From Candidatus Parcubacteria bacterium (GTDB taxonomy: Bacteria; Patescibacteriota; Minisyncoccia; JAHIHE01; JAGLIN01): a stretch of 14,315 nucleotides of DNA. The notes beneath the pieces are model-generated. The model did no database searches. It was given only the letters and a program-made list of their open reading frames with translations, and was not told where the DNA came from. Both the position numbers and the translations under genes were made by a program. Positions 14,305 through 14,315 of this stretch are shown here, piece after piece. The DNA is taken from positions 1 to 14,315 of the forward strand of contig JAGLIN010000112.1 of assembly GCA_023142975.1 (NCBI GenBank), in the 5' to 3' direction. Positions within the stretch are counted from its first letter, which is position 1. Every line of letters begins with the position of its first letter.

Positions 14305-14315
14305 TCGCGGAGTTT

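Overview
The window looks like a piece of a streamlined, AT-rich bacterial chromosome, most likely from the Candidate Phyla Radiation (Patescibacteria). This rests on the short beta and beta-prime RNA polymerase subunits without large lineage-specific insertions, the Memo-CapA fusion, the small secreted repeat proteins, the near absence of Shine-Dalgarno sequences and the many small palindromic repeats between genes. No rRNA was seen, so the lineage is an inference.

Layout from left to right. Positions 1-1389 (+) hold the 3' part of a Memo/CapA two-domain protein, ended by a strong intrinsic terminator. Positions 1441-1780 are a gene-free compound repeat: an outer inverted pair of a roughly 40-nt hairpin repeat enclosing four smaller hairpins. 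All remaining genes are on the minus strand. In transcription order from the right end they are rpoB (14135-10914), a membrane-anchored protein of unknown function (10754-9882), rpoC (9694-6002) with its terminator, two tiny overlapping ORFs (5908-5628), an orphan parA (5560-4541), a KilA-N domain gene (4247-3432), a secreted protein with an Excalibur-like C-terminus (3345-2776), and a three-helix membrane protein with four 45-residue cysteine repeats (2743-1787).

rpoB and rpoC encode the two large subunits of RNA polymerase. They are usually adjacent, but here about 1.2 kb separates them, holding one gene and two palindromic repeat elements. The parA/kilA-N/secreted/membrane block looks like accessory DNA. 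An exact 54-bp repeat brackets kilA-N, and on the minus strand it can fold either as a GAAA-capped hairpin or as a terminator-like hairpin followed by six T. A 32-bp near-perfect palindrome lies just upstream of kilA-N. parA has a recognisable extended -10 promoter with a palindrome between its boxes and probably makes a leaderless transcript.

The most unusual signal is the intergenic repeat system. One family is an inverted doublet at two loci whose stem changes by compensatory substitutions. The other is a set of hairpins with different stems sharing the apical core GTCTCC (GGAGAC on the other strand). No CRISPR array, tRNA, rRNA, transposase or integrase was found.
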